Of a DNA stretch of 8,915 nucleotides, positions 1 to 6,548 are shown piece after piece. The position numbers and the translations under genes are program-made. The DNA is from RGIG5579 sp045543495 (GTDB lineage: Bacteria > Bacillota > Clostridia > Oscillospirales > SIG627): NCBI GenBank assembly GCA_045543495.1, contig JAZQMO010000038.1:1-8915 (forward strand), written 5' to 3'. How positions within the stretch are numbered: position 1 is the first letter of the stretch; each line of letters begins with the position of its first letter. The notes beneath the pieces are model-generated. The model had not been told where the DNA came from, made no database searches, and saw nothing but the letters and a program-made list of their open reading frames with translations.

Positions 1-5
1 TTTTT

Positions 6-395
6 ATGTGTAAAAAAGGTAGCAAAAATAAAGTTTATAGCGCAGAATTTAAAATAGGTGTTATAATGGACATGCGAGAGAACCGATTAGGGTATCGAGA
101 AACAGCACGAAAGTACGATTTAGTAAGGCAATCTGAAACAGCAGCAGCTTCAATGTTACATCGGTGGGAACGCATATACCTAGAAGAAGGAGCCGAAGGT
201 CTTATGAAAGAACGACGAGGCAGATCTTGTTCCGCTAGCGGAACAAGAAAAGGCAGACCACCTAAATTAGATAAAAAGGTTGAGGAAGATTTAATTGCCG
301 AAAACCAACGACTTCGAATGGAGATAGAATACTTAAAAAAACTGAGTGCCTTAGTTCTTGCGGAAGAGCGAGAGAACGGCAAAAAGCAAAAATAA
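6..395 (+). CDS. IS3-family transposase OrfA (helix-turn-helix protein)
   Basis: This is a 129-residue basic protein of the size usual for IS3-family OrfA, which binds the element ends and supplies the N-terminal part of the OrfAB transposase. The N-terminal half (about residues 10-60) reads as a helix-turn-helix of the transposase_8 / IS150 type: YSAEFKIGVI, then GYRETARKYDL, then a second HTH-like part around MLHRWERIYLEEGAEGL. A basic GRPPK linker follows near residues 83-87. The C-terminus (about residues 92-120) is a heptad-patterned coiled coil (AENQRLRMEIEYLKKL), the leucine-zipper multimerisation segment of this family. The ATG sits at base 6, so the ribosome binding site is outside the window and a longer N-terminus cannot be excluded. 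The stop TAA at 393-395 lies inside the open -1 frame of orfB. Confidence 0.88.
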   Translation: MCKKGSKNKVYSAEFKIGVIMDMRENRLGYRETARKYDLVRQSETAAASMLHRWERIYLEEGAEGLMKERRGRSCSASGTRKGRPPKLDKKVEEDLIAENQRLRMEIEYLKKLSALVLAEERENGKKQK

Positions 396-397
396 TC
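335..397 (+). other. Probable programmed -1 frameshift region between orfA and orfB
   Basis: orfB lies in the -1 frame of orfA, and both frames are open through this stretch, as expected for IS3-family fusion by ribosomal slippage. Three slip points are visible. A seven-A run at 335-341 is phased A_AAA_AAA in the orfA frame. At 380-386, C_AAA_AAG resembles the usual A_AAA_AAG signal but lacks the first A. A lysine AAA at 390-392 lies directly before the orfA stop. Slippage at either of the last two keeps the good coiled-coil coding of orfA and runs into KIISELRQKYPL, so these look likelier than the seven-A run, which would replace the end of the coiled coil. No clear downstream stimulatory stem-loop was seen. 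Confidence 0.6.
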
Positions 398-430
398 TCT
401 GAACTAAGGCAAAAGTATCCGCTGAAAGAA

Positions 431-1231
431 TTGCTTAAACTATCCGGTCTTGCTCGCAGCACGTTCTATTATTATCTAAAATACGATGATACAGACAAGT
501 ATGCGTTTGAAAAGCAAGAAATTGTAGATATCTACAATTCCAATAAATGCAGATATGGATACCGTAGAATTACAATTGCTATGCGCAACAAAGGTTATGT
601 AATTAACCACAAAACCGTACAAAAACTAATGAAACAACTCGGTTTAAAGGGTAAACAACGCAAAAACGATAAATACCATTCATATAAAGGTACTGTTGGT
701 AAGGTTGCAGACAATTTACTAAAAAGAGATTTCTCTGCAGAAAAACCTTTTGAAAAAATAACAACTGATGTTACACAATTTAATGTTTGTGATGAGAAAG
801 TATATCTTTCACCAGTTTTAGATTTATTCAATAACGAGATTGTATCTTATTCAATTTCTACAAGCCCAAATTTAGAACAGGTTAGAGAAATGCTTAATGG
901 TTTGTTTAAAAAACTGCCTGCTGATGCAACACCAATATTCCATTCTGACCAAGGTTGGCAGTACCAACATGCCGAATACCAACGCTTACTTGCTGAACAT
1001 AACATTACTCAAAGCATGTCACGTAAAGGTAATTGTATGGATAATGGTGCTATGGAAAACTTCTTTGGTAGACTTAAAGTTGAAATGTTCTACGGCGAAA
1101 AATTCGAAAGCGTTAACGCTTTCATTGATGAATTAAAAAAATATATTTATTATTACAACAACGAAAGAATTTCCTTAAAACTAAAAGGAATGAGCCCGGT
1201 GCAATACCGAACTCATTCACAAGCAATTTAA
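431..1231 (+). CDS. IS3-family transposase OrfB (DDE integrase catalytic domain)
   Basis: OrfB carries the catalytic half of the transposase. Counting from the TTG at 431 (266 residues), an HTH_21-like segment (YGYRRITIAM, residues 42-51) precedes the rve integrase core. The DDE triad is intact: D113 in ITTDVTQF, D173 in FHSDQGWQYQ, and E209 in NGAMENFFGRLK. There are 35 residues between the second Asp and the Glu, as in the DD(35)E family. The C-terminus YYNNERISLKLKGMSPVQYR is the usual IS3 ending. The TTG has no convincing Shine-Dalgarno site, and the frame is open upstream to beyond position 335, encoding the typical leader KIISELRQKYPLKELLKLSGL. OrfB is therefore most likely made only as an OrfAB fusion by -1 frameshifting, and the 431 start is nominal. 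Confidence 0.88.
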   Translation: MLKLSGLARSTFYYYLKYDDTDKYAFEKQEIVDIYNSNKCRYGYRRITIAMRNKGYVINHKTVQKLMKQLGLKGKQRKNDKYHSYKGTVGKVADNLLKRDFSAEKPFEKITTDVTQFNVCDEKVYLSPVLDLFNNEIVSYSISTSPNLEQVREMLNGLFKKLPADATPIFHSDQGWQYQHAEYQRLLAEHNITQSMSRKGNCMDNGAMENFFGRLKVEMFYGEKFESVNAFIDELKKYIYYYNNERISLKLKGMSPVQYRTHSQAI

Positions 1232-1241
1232 TATTTAATTT

Positions 1242-1266
1242 TGTCTAAACTTTGGGGTTCACTTCA
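1242..1266. repeat. Right terminal inverted repeat (IRR) of the IS3-family element
   Basis: This 25-base stretch starts TTGTCTAAAC, continues with a TTTGGGG run and ends GGTTCACTTCA. Read from the outside in, it is TGAAGTGAACCCC then AAAGTTTAGACA, a form usual for IS150-group ends (TG terminus, CCCC block, T/A-rich inner part ending GACA). It begins 10 bases after the orfB stop. The left partner is outside the window, so the inner boundary is approximate. Confidence 0.75.
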
Positions 1267-1346
1267 AAGACGGTGTCTCTCTCTCTTTTGATCCAAACAA
1301 AGGCGCTTGTTTTGGGGTCGTATGCCCCGAGAGAAGGCTCATTTTG
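1267..1346 (+). other. Short intergenic flank between IS and amidohydrolase promoter, with a weak hairpin
   Basis: No gene is visible here. A weak stem-loop pairs AAACAA (about 1295-1300) with TTGTTT (about 1307-1312) and is followed by a short T/G stretch. It could be the worn terminator of whatever gene the insertion sequence now separates from this locus. A GGTGTCTCTCTCTC tract right next to the IS end resembles the right arm of the hairpin at 3121-3156. Confidence 0.35.
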
Positions 1347-1375
1347 TTGACGGTGTTGATTGAATGTGGTACACT
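1347..1375 (+). promoter_or_regulatory. Sigma-A type promoter with extended -10, for the amidohydrolase
   Basis: TTGACG (-35, 1347-1352) and TACACT (-10, 1370-1375) are separated by exactly 17 bases. TGG lies directly before the -10, giving an extended -10 (TGN) element. Transcription would start near 1382, leaving a leader of about 20 bases before the start codon at 1405. The promoter lies about 80 bases outside the insertion sequence, so expression need not depend on the element. Confidence 0.7.
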
Positions 1376-1393
1376 GATGACAGTAAGCGTAAC

Positions 1394-1398
1394 GGAGG
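1394..1398 (+). promoter_or_regulatory. Ribosome binding site that decides the amidohydrolase start
   Basis: GGAGG at 1394-1398 directly abuts the ATG at 1399, which leaves no spacing, but lies six bases before a second in-frame ATG at 1405. The second ATG is therefore the likely start, and the protein begins MQKNADKLL. Confidence 0.75.
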
Positions 1399-1404
1399 AT
1401 GAAA

Positions 1405-3033
1405 ATGCAAAAAAACGCAGATAAGCTGCTTCTTGATGCTACCTTCTTGACCATGGAGACGCTTGAGGCCCGTGCCGAGGCTGTTGCCATCGGCGGGGAT
1501 CGGATCCTGTTTGTGGGAAGCGAAAAGGAAGCAAGACAGTATGTAGATGAAAACACCGAGATCATTTCATTGGGGGGACGGGTGGCCTGTCCCGGCCTTA
1601 TTGACTGCCACACCCACCCCATGGGGATTTTCACCACCACCTTTCTGTATTTGAATTTTTCCAAGGAAAATACCACCTCGCTGGAGCGGGTGCTCTCTAT
1701 GGTGCGGGAAAAGGCCGAAAGCACCCCCAAGGGCGAGTGGATCGTGGGGAGAAATTTTGATGAAAGCAAATTTGCGGAAGGCCCCGTTTCCATCACGGCG
1801 AAGATGCTGGATGAGGTCACCTCCGACCACCCCGTGTTTCTCATTCGCACCTGCGGCCATGTGGCCGTGCTCAACAGCCTTGCTCTCTCCAAGGCGGGCT
1901 TTACCGATGAAAGCCGTGATCCCGAAACAGGCGGCCATTTTTTCCGTGACGAAAACGGCCATCTGACGGGAATGATCTCCGGATCTCTGGTTTCCAAGGT
2001 GCCCTCCACTCCCTTAACGCCCGGTCAGAAAAAGGACGCGTTCATCGATGGGGTGCAGGAGGATTATTTCTCCAAGGGCATCACCGCCACGGCAGAAATG
2101 GGCTCCGTGACCCGCACCTTCCGTATGTTTCAGGAATTGGAGCGGGAGGGACGGCTTAAACTTCGTGTGGGCTACTACTGCACAGGCCGTCGCAATCCGC
2201 CCCAAAAGCCCATGTGCCAAAGGGTTCGGGATATGGGCCTGACCTCGGGATTTGGAAGTGACAGGGTTCGCTTTTTGGGGGTCAAATATGTCATGGACGG
2301 CTCCACAGGCGGCCGCACGGCGGCTTTTTCTCAGCCGTATCTTGCCCAGCCCGACAATTACGGAGAGCTTTACAACGACCCCGCCATCCTCCGAGAGGAT
2401 CTTTTGTGCTGTGCCAAAGCGGGACTGCAGATCAGCATTCACGCCATCGGCGACCGTGCCATAGAACAGGCGCTTCAGGCCATTGAATTCGTCAATGCCG
2501 AGGGGGTGGATACCCGACCTCTGCACTGGCGGCTGGAGCATGTGGAATCGCCTACCTCAGATCAGATCCGCCGCATCAAGGAGCTGTCTCTTTCGGTGGG
2601 GCTTTCCTCTGCCTTTATTTATTCTCTGGGAGATTCTCACCTTGCGGCATTGGGGTACGAGCGCCTCAAGACTGCCTTCCCCGCCAAAACTCTTCTGGCG
2701 GCGGGGATCCCTGTGGGCTGTAACAGCGATTGCCCCATTTGCGATGTGAACCCCATGTGGGGCATCTATTCCATGGTCACAAGAAAGACCGAAAAGGGGG
2801 CATCCTTCGGGGGAACAGAGGAGTCTGTTTCAAGGCTTGAGGCCCTTTCCACCTACACGGCCCAGGCCGCCCGCCTGATCCTGCGGGAGGATCTGGGAAC
2901 CCTTGCCGTGGGGAAAAAGGCCGATATCACGGTTTTTGACGGAGATTTTCTTGCAATGGACGAGGAAAAGCTCAAGGATCTTACCGTTTACAGCACCTTT
3001 AGCGGCGGCGAAGAGGTCTGGCACAAAAAATAA
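1405..3033 (+). CDS. YtcJ-like metal-dependent amidohydrolase (amidohydrolase family 3), substrate unknown
   Basis: This 542-residue cytosolic hydrolase matches the length and motif order of YtcJ-like / amidohydrolase_3 proteins, which cleave amide-type bonds of varied small molecules. An N-terminal beta-sandwich (about residues 5-60, with GGDRILFVGS) precedes the metal-binding HxH in CPGLIDCHTHPMG (H69, H71). Next come VKYVMDGSTGGRTAAF (about 293-308, with a lysine that is a candidate metal-bridging residue), ISIHAIGDRA (H346), HWRLEHVE (H379) and VGCNSDCPICDVNP (D442, candidate catalytic Asp). The C-terminal part TYTAQAARLILREDLGTLAVGKKADITVFDGD is the usual closing segment. No signal peptide or membrane helix is seen. 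It has its own promoter and terminator, so it is monocistronic. Family members include N-substituted formamide deformylases and others with unknown substrates; no more exact name can be supported. The start at 1405 is preferred over 1399 because of Shine-Dalgarno spacing. Confidence 0.88.
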   Translation: MQKNADKLLLDATFLTMETLEARAEAVAIGGDRILFVGSEKEARQYVDENTEIISLGGRVACPGLIDCHTHPMGIFTTTFLYLNFSKENTTSLERVLSMVREKAESTPKGEWIVGRNFDESKFAEGPVSITAKMLDEVTSDHPVFLIRTCGHVAVLNSLALSKAGFTDESRDPETGGHFFRDENGHLTGMISGSLVSKVPSTPLTPGQKKDAFIDGVQEDYFSKGITATAEMGSVTRTFRMFQELEREGRLKLRVGYYCTGRRNPPQKPMCQRVRDMGLTSGFGSDRVRFLGVKYVMDGSTGGRTAAFSQPYLAQPDNYGELYNDPAILREDLLCCAKAGLQISIHAIGDRAIEQALQAIEFVNAEGVDTRPLHWRLEHVESPTSDQIRRIKELSLSVGLSSAFIYSLGDSHLAALGYERLKTAFPAKTLLAAGIPVGCNSDCPICDVNPMWGIYSMVTRKTEKGASFGGTEESVSRLEALSTYTAQAARLILREDLGTLAVGKKADITVFDGDFLAMDEEKLKDLTVYSTFSGGEEVWHKK

Positions 3034-3046
3034 AAAATCCTTTCCA

Positions 3047-3073
3047 AGCGGACTTGTCGCAAGTCCGCTTTTT
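3047..3073 (+). terminator. Rho-independent terminator after the amidohydrolase gene
   Basis: A perfect 10-bp stem (AGCGGACTTG at 3047-3056 with CAAGTCCGCT at 3060-3069) closes a three-base loop (TCG) and runs into five Ts (3069-3073). Outer arms CCTTTCCAAG and CTTGGGAAAGG can pair around it. It begins 13 bases after the stop codon. Confidence 0.9.
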
Positions 3074-3120
3074 GCTTGGGAAAGGAAGAAAAAAATGCCA
3101 CTTAAAAAAATGAAATGAAC

Positions 3121-3163
3121 GGGGGAGAGACCGCTGAAAAAAGGGTGTTCTCTCTCGCTTTTC
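3121..3163 (+). other. Stem-loop with GAGAGA/TCTCTC arms, unknown role
   Basis: GAGAGA at 3125-3130 can pair with TCTCTC at 3151-3156, with CC/GG pairs possible inside across a bulge. The right arm is followed by a pyrimidine-rich stretch (GCTTTTCTTT). It sits between the amidohydrolase terminator and the glm promoter, so it is not in the glm leader. A similar right arm (GGTGT, then CTCTCTC and TTTT) is found beside the IS end near 1272-1289. Confidence 0.35.
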
Positions 3164-3204
3164 TTTAATATAAAAGGAGATATTTTCTATTTTCTTTTTG
3201 TTTC

Positions 3205-3233
3205 TTGACAAGTCCTTTTTGAAAGGATATGAT
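3205..3233 (+). promoter_or_regulatory. Near-consensus sigma-A promoter of the glm-mal operon
   Basis: TTGACA (3205-3210) is a perfect -35. Seventeen bases later is TATGAT (3228-3233), one base from the consensus -10. A T-rich tract lies upstream (3181-3204). Transcription would begin near 3240, giving a leader of about 40 bases, too short for a cobalamin riboswitch. The signal points to strong, simple expression. It also shows that an ATG at 3229 inside the -10 cannot be the glmS start. Confidence 0.85.
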
Positions 3234-3279
3234 ACATAGTAGAAAGGTCTGTGACCGAAATAAAAAATGGGGGAAGGAA

Positions 3280-3702
3280 ATGGAAAAGAAAAAGGTTTTG
3301 GTCATCGGCGTCATCGGTGCAGACGTGCACGCCGTTGGCAATAAAATTTTGTATCACGCATTCACACAGGCAGGCTTTGATGTGGTCAATCTGGGCGTTA
3401 TGGTGTCTCAGGAGGAATACATTGCCGCCGCCATCGAGTCCGATGCCGATGCCATCGTGGTATCTTCCCTGTACGGACAGGGCGAGCTGGACTGCCGCGG
3501 CCTGAGAGAGAAGTGCAATGAGGCAGGTCTTGAGGGAATTCCGCTTGTAGTAGGCGGTAACATCGTCATCGGCAAGCAGAAGTTTGAGGATGTGGAAAAG
3601 AGATTCAAGGCCATGGGCTTTGACCGTGCCTTCCCGCCCGGTACTACGCCCGAGACCACCATTCAGGCCCTCCGTGAGCTTCTGGGAATGGATGAAAAAT
3701 GA
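3280..3702 (+). CDS. glmS: Glutamate mutase sigma subunit (cobalamin-binding), EC 5.4.99.1
   Basis: This is the 140-residue small component of coenzyme B12-dependent glutamate mutase (also called mutS), close to the usual length of about 137. It is a Rossmann-like B12-binding domain with the base-off/His-on signature. D15-x-H17-x-x-G20 is in GADVHAVGNK, where H17 replaces the dimethylbenzimidazole ligand of cobalt. The S-x-L element is in VVSSLYGQGE (S62-L64) and the GG is in VVGGNIVIG (G92-G93). It pairs with GlmE to isomerise L-glutamate to 3-methylaspartate by a radical mechanism. The start at 3280 follows a GGGGGAAGGA ribosome site; the in-frame ATG at 3229 falls in the promoter -10 and would add a 17-residue non-conserved tail. 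The stop overlaps the glmL start by four bases (ATGA). Small B12-binding subunits of other mutases or corrinoid proteins are the alternatives, but the neighbours settle it. Confidence 0.96.
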   Translation: MEKKKVLVIGVIGADVHAVGNKILYHAFTQAGFDVVNLGVMVSQEEYIAAAIESDADAIVVSSLYGQGELDCRGLREKCNEAGLEGIPLVVGGNIVIGKQKFEDVEKRFKAMGFDRAFPPGTTPETTIQALRELLGMDEK

Positions 3703-5090
3703 AACGGATCCTGCTCATTGACTTTGGCAGCACCTATACGAAGCTTTGCGCCGTAGATGCCGAGCGTGAGGAGGTTTTGGGCACCGCCCAATCCTATACC
3801 ACCGTGGAGGAGGATATTGGCATCGGCCTTGAAAAGGCCAAGGCCAAGCTCTTTGAAACGATCGGGCCCATGGAATTTGATCTGACTTTGGCCTGTTCCT
3901 CTGCGGCGGGAGGTTTGAGAATGGCCACCTGCGGTCTGGTTCCCGAGTTGACGGGCGAGGCCGCCCGATTGGCAAGCCTGGGAGCAGGCGCCAAGGTGGT
4001 GGGGGTCTATGCCTTTGAATTGACAAGGGAGGATGTGGCCGAGATCGCCGCGCTCTCTCCCGATATTTTCCTCCTGGTGGGAGGAACGGATGGCGGCAAC
4101 AGCCGCTGTATCCTCCACAATGCAAAAATGCTGGCAGAGGGGGATGCGAAATTTCCCATTATCGTGGCGGGAAATCGCTCTGCCGCAGAGGAATGTAAGA
4201 CCATTCTCGCAGGTCGGGAGGTCTATCTTTGTCCCAATGTAATGCCGAAATTCGGTGTATTGAAGACCGATGCCTGTCGGGATCGGATCCGTGAGATCTT
4301 CCTAAAGAAGATCATCGACGCCAAGGGAATTCGCCGTGCAGGCGAAGAGGTTGCCGATGTGATCATGCCCACACCCTCTGCCGTAATGGCCGCTATGGAG
4401 CTTTTGTCCAAGGGCTGTGAGGGGGAAGCGGGAGTCGGAGATCTGATCTGCGTGGATGTAGGCGGAGCCACCACCGATATTTATTCCATGACCGATGGGA
4501 TGCCCGAGGGAATGAACACCGTGTTCAAGGGTCTTCCCGAGCCTTGGGCCAAGCGCACCGTAGAGGGCGATATCGGAATGCGATACAGTGCCCACGGGGT
4601 GCTGGAGGCGGTGGGAATGAACACCATCTGTGCCCTGTCCGGCCTTTCTCCCGAAAAGGTGGAGAAGTGGATGGAGGCCATTCGGATCGATCCCTCCCTG
4701 GTTCCCGATGGGAACGAGGAATTGGAAAAGCTTGATTTTGCGCTGGCCGCTTCGGCGGTGCGCTGTGCGGTCACCCGCCATGCGGGAACCCTGACCGAAA
4801 CCTATACCATGATGGGGCAGACCTGGATTCAGGAGGGAAAGAACCTTTCCCGCGTGTCCCGCATTGTGGTGACGGGCGGTAGCCTGATCTATGCAAAGGA
4901 TACGGAAAAGATCGCCGCCTTTGCGCTGGCCTCCCCCGATACGCCCCATTCTCTTCGCCCCAAAAAGGCAAGTGTATTGGTGGACAAATCGTATATCATT
5001 GCCGCTATGGGTCTGTTGTCGGCCCACGATCCCCGCTTGGCACTGCGAATTATGAAAAAGGAGCTGAAAGAATATGGAGATTCAGAATAA
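3699..5090 (+). CDS. glmL: MutL/GlmL family ATPase-fold protein, putative glutamate mutase chaperone/reactivase
   Basis: This 463-residue protein has the actin/Hsp70/sugar-kinase nucleotide-binding fold typical of GlmL (MutL), which is always found between the glutamate mutase subunit genes. The phosphate-1 loop is LLIDFGSTYTK (residues 5-15). A conserved LLVGGTDGGNS lies at 125-135, the phosphate-2 loop is VDVGGATTDIYS (252-263), and the adenosine-site motif is VVTGGSLIYA (390-399). The role is inferred for the family, by analogy with diol dehydratase reactivases: exchange of damaged cobalamin or assembly of the mutase. Biochemical proof is limited. It overlaps glmS by four bases and glmE by 17, so translation is probably coupled; its own Shine-Dalgarno is weak. 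Arginine codons here are mostly CGC/CGG/CGA rather than the CGT/AGA favoured in glmE and mal, in line with a protein needed in smaller amounts. Confidence 0.93.
   Translation: MKRILLIDFGSTYTKLCAVDAEREEVLGTAQSYTTVEEDIGIGLEKAKAKLFETIGPMEFDLTLACSSAAGGLRMATCGLVPELTGEAARLASLGAGAKVVGVYAFELTREDVAEIAALSPDIFLLVGGTDGGNSRCILHNAKMLAEGDAKFPIIVAGNRSAAEECKTILAGREVYLCPNVMPKFGVLKTDACRDRIREIFLKKIIDAKGIRRAGEEVADVIMPTPSAVMAAMELLSKGCEGEAGVGDLICVDVGGATTDIYSMTDGMPEGMNTVFKGLPEPWAKRTVEGDIGMRYSAHGVLEAVGMNTICALSGLSPEKVEKWMEAIRIDPSLVPDGNEELEKLDFALAASAVRCAVTRHAGTLTETYTMMGQTWIQEGKNLSRVSRIVVTGGSLIYAKDTEKIAAFALASPDTPHSLRPKKASVLVDKSYIIAAMGLLSAHDPRLALRIMKKELKEYGDSE
5058..5063 (+). promoter_or_regulatory. Ribosome binding site of glmE inside the end of glmL
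   Basis: AAGGAG lies 10 bases before the ATG at 5074, within the last codons of glmL. It gives glmE its own strong initiation site although the two genes overlap by 17 bases, which fits a need for more GlmE than GlmL. Confidence 0.7.
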
Positions 5091-6525
5091 GAAGATCCCC
5101 GAGGACCAATTTCAAAATCTGAGACAAGAGGTTTTGGCTCAGTGGCCCACCGGAAAAGAGGTTGATCTGGATGAGGCTGTGGCATATCACAAGAGTATGC
5201 CCGAATCCAGAAACTTTTCCAAGAAGCTTTTGGATGCAAAAAAGGCAGGCAGAACGTTGGTTCAGCCCCGTGCCGGTGTTCCCGTGGTAGAGGAGCACAT
5301 CAAATTGATGCAATATCTGGAAGAATTCGGTGAGGCAGATCTTCTGCCCTCCACCATTGACTCCTACACCCGTCAGAATCGCTACGAGGAGGCAGAAAAC
5401 GGAATCAACGAGTCCCTTCGTCTGAACCGTGCCATGCTCAACGGCTTCCCCGCTGTAAACCACGGTGTGAAAAAGTGCCGTCAGGTCATTGAGAGCGTGA
5501 ATGTGCCCATGCAGGTTCGTCACGGTACTCCCGATGCAAGACTGCTCACCGAGATCACGCTGGCAGGCGGCTTTACCAGCTACGAGGGCGGCGGTATTTC
5601 CTACAACCTCCCTTACTGCAAGAACATTCCCATGGAGCGCACCATTCGGGATTGGCAGTACGCCGACCGCTTGGTGGGTCTGTATGAGGAAAGAGGGGTC
5701 TCCATCAACCGTGAGCCCTACGGCCCTCTGACCGGAACCTTGGTTCCCCCCTGTATTTCCCACGCCGCCGCCATCATTGAGGCGCTTCTTGCCGCTGAGC
5801 AGGGCGTGAAGAATATTACCGTGGGCTACGGCCAGTGCGGTAACCTGGTTCAGGATGTGGCTGCCATTCGCACCCTGCAGGAATTGACCGATGAATATTT
5901 GGCAAAGTACGGCTACAAGGATGTGGAGGTCACCACCGTTCTCCATCAGTGGATGGGCGGCTTCCCCGCAGACGAGGCCAAGGCCTTCGGCGTGATTTCC
6001 ATGGGTAGCCTGATCGCCGCTCTGTCCGGCGCTACCAAGGTCATTGTGAAAACGCCTCACGAGGCTGTGGGGATTCCCACCATGGAGGCCAACGCCGAGG
6101 GACTGCGTTGCACCAAGCAGGTGGTCAATATGCTTTCCGATCAGAGCTTCAAGGATGAGAGACTGGAGAGCGAGAAGGAGATCATTCGCCGTGAGACCCG
6201 TGCCATTGTGGACAAGTGCTTTGAATTGGGCGCAGGCGATATTGCCGTTGGTGTTTGCCGCGGTGTAGAGGCGGGCGTTCTGGATGTGCCCTTTGCTCCC
6301 TGCCGCTTCAATGCCGGTCTGATGCTCCCCTGCCGTGATAACGACGGCGCCGTCCGTATTCTGGAAATGGGCAATCTTCCCTTCGGGAAGGAGATCGTGG
6401 ATTTCCACCGTGAAAAGATCGAGGAAAGAGCCAAGGCGGAAAAGAGAGAGGCTTCCTTCCAAATGGTCATTGATGATGTTTACGCCATCGGCAAGGGTCG
6501 CCTTGTGGGCAGACCCAAGTATTAA
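5074..6525 (+). CDS. glmE: Glutamate mutase epsilon subunit (catalytic), EC 5.4.99.1
   Basis: This 483-residue protein is the TIM-barrel catalytic component (also called mutE) that binds glutamate and, with GlmS, coenzyme B12. The three arginines of the substrate-holding arginine claw known from the Clostridium cochlearium enzyme fall at the same numbers here: R66 in VQPRAGV, R100 in DSYTRQN and R149 in MQVRHGTPDAR. E171 in SYEGGGISYNLPY, which contacts the substrate amino group, is also present, as are Y177 and Y181 nearby. Full length and these exact residue positions argue for an active enzyme. It is preceded by AAGGAG inside glmL and followed 23 bases later by mal. Codon use is biased to CGT and AGA for arginine, suggesting high expression. 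The product, (2S,3S)-3-methylaspartate, is the substrate of the next gene. Confidence 0.97.
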   Translation: MEIQNKKIPEDQFQNLRQEVLAQWPTGKEVDLDEAVAYHKSMPESRNFSKKLLDAKKAGRTLVQPRAGVPVVEEHIKLMQYLEEFGEADLLPSTIDSYTRQNRYEEAENGINESLRLNRAMLNGFPAVNHGVKKCRQVIESVNVPMQVRHGTPDARLLTEITLAGGFTSYEGGGISYNLPYCKNIPMERTIRDWQYADRLVGLYEERGVSINREPYGPLTGTLVPPCISHAAAIIEALLAAEQGVKNITVGYGQCGNLVQDVAAIRTLQELTDEYLAKYGYKDVEVTTVLHQWMGGFPADEAKAFGVISMGSLIAALSGATKVIVKTPHEAVGIPTMEANAEGLRCTKQVVNMLSDQSFKDERLESEKEIIRRETRAIVDKCFELGAGDIAVGVCRGVEAGVLDVPFAPCRFNAGLMLPCRDNDGAVRILEMGNLPFGKEIVDFHREKIEERAKAEKREASFQMVIDDVYAIGKGRLVGRPKY

Positions 6526-6548
6526 AAAAATAAAGAGAGGGATTTGAT

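Larger units (their letters stand above)
1..1266 (+). mobile_element. IS3-family (IS150-type) insertion sequence, left end outside window
   Basis: The segment holds two consecutive frames, orfA and orfB, in the order and relative -1 phase typical of IS3-family elements. After the orfB stop comes a terminal inverted repeat whose outer end is 5'-...TTCA-3' (reverse complement TGAA...), matching the TG...CA ends of this family. The left inverted repeat and the upstream target-site copy are not in the window, so neither the full length nor the target duplication can be checked. The three or four bases after the end (AAG or AAGA, from 1267) would be the right-hand target duplication. The element is visibly more AT-rich than the neighbouring genes, in keeping with acquisition by transfer. 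Both frames look intact, so it may still be active. Confidence 0.9.

Noticed and set aside
1399..1404. Amidohydrolase start at the first ATG (MKMQ)
   Set aside because: The GGAGG site abuts this ATG with no spacing, while the ATG at 1405 has a six-base spacing.
3229..3279. Longer glmS start giving a 157-residue protein beginning MIHSRKV
   Set aside because: The ATG overlaps the promoter -10 (3228-3233), so it lies upstream of the expected transcript start; the 17 extra residues are outside the family's conserved region, and 3280 has a purine-rich ribosome site.
3074..3279. Cobalamin riboswitch before glmS
   Set aside because: The leader after the predicted transcript start is only about 40 bases, and no B12-box-like GCCACTG in a suitable fold is seen; GCCACTT near 3096 lies upstream of the promoter.
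5050..6462. Long open frame on the minus strand (470 codons) opposite glmE
   Set aside because: It is a shadow of the highly codon-biased glmE gene; glmE is a full-length, recognisable enzyme with its catalytic residues in place.
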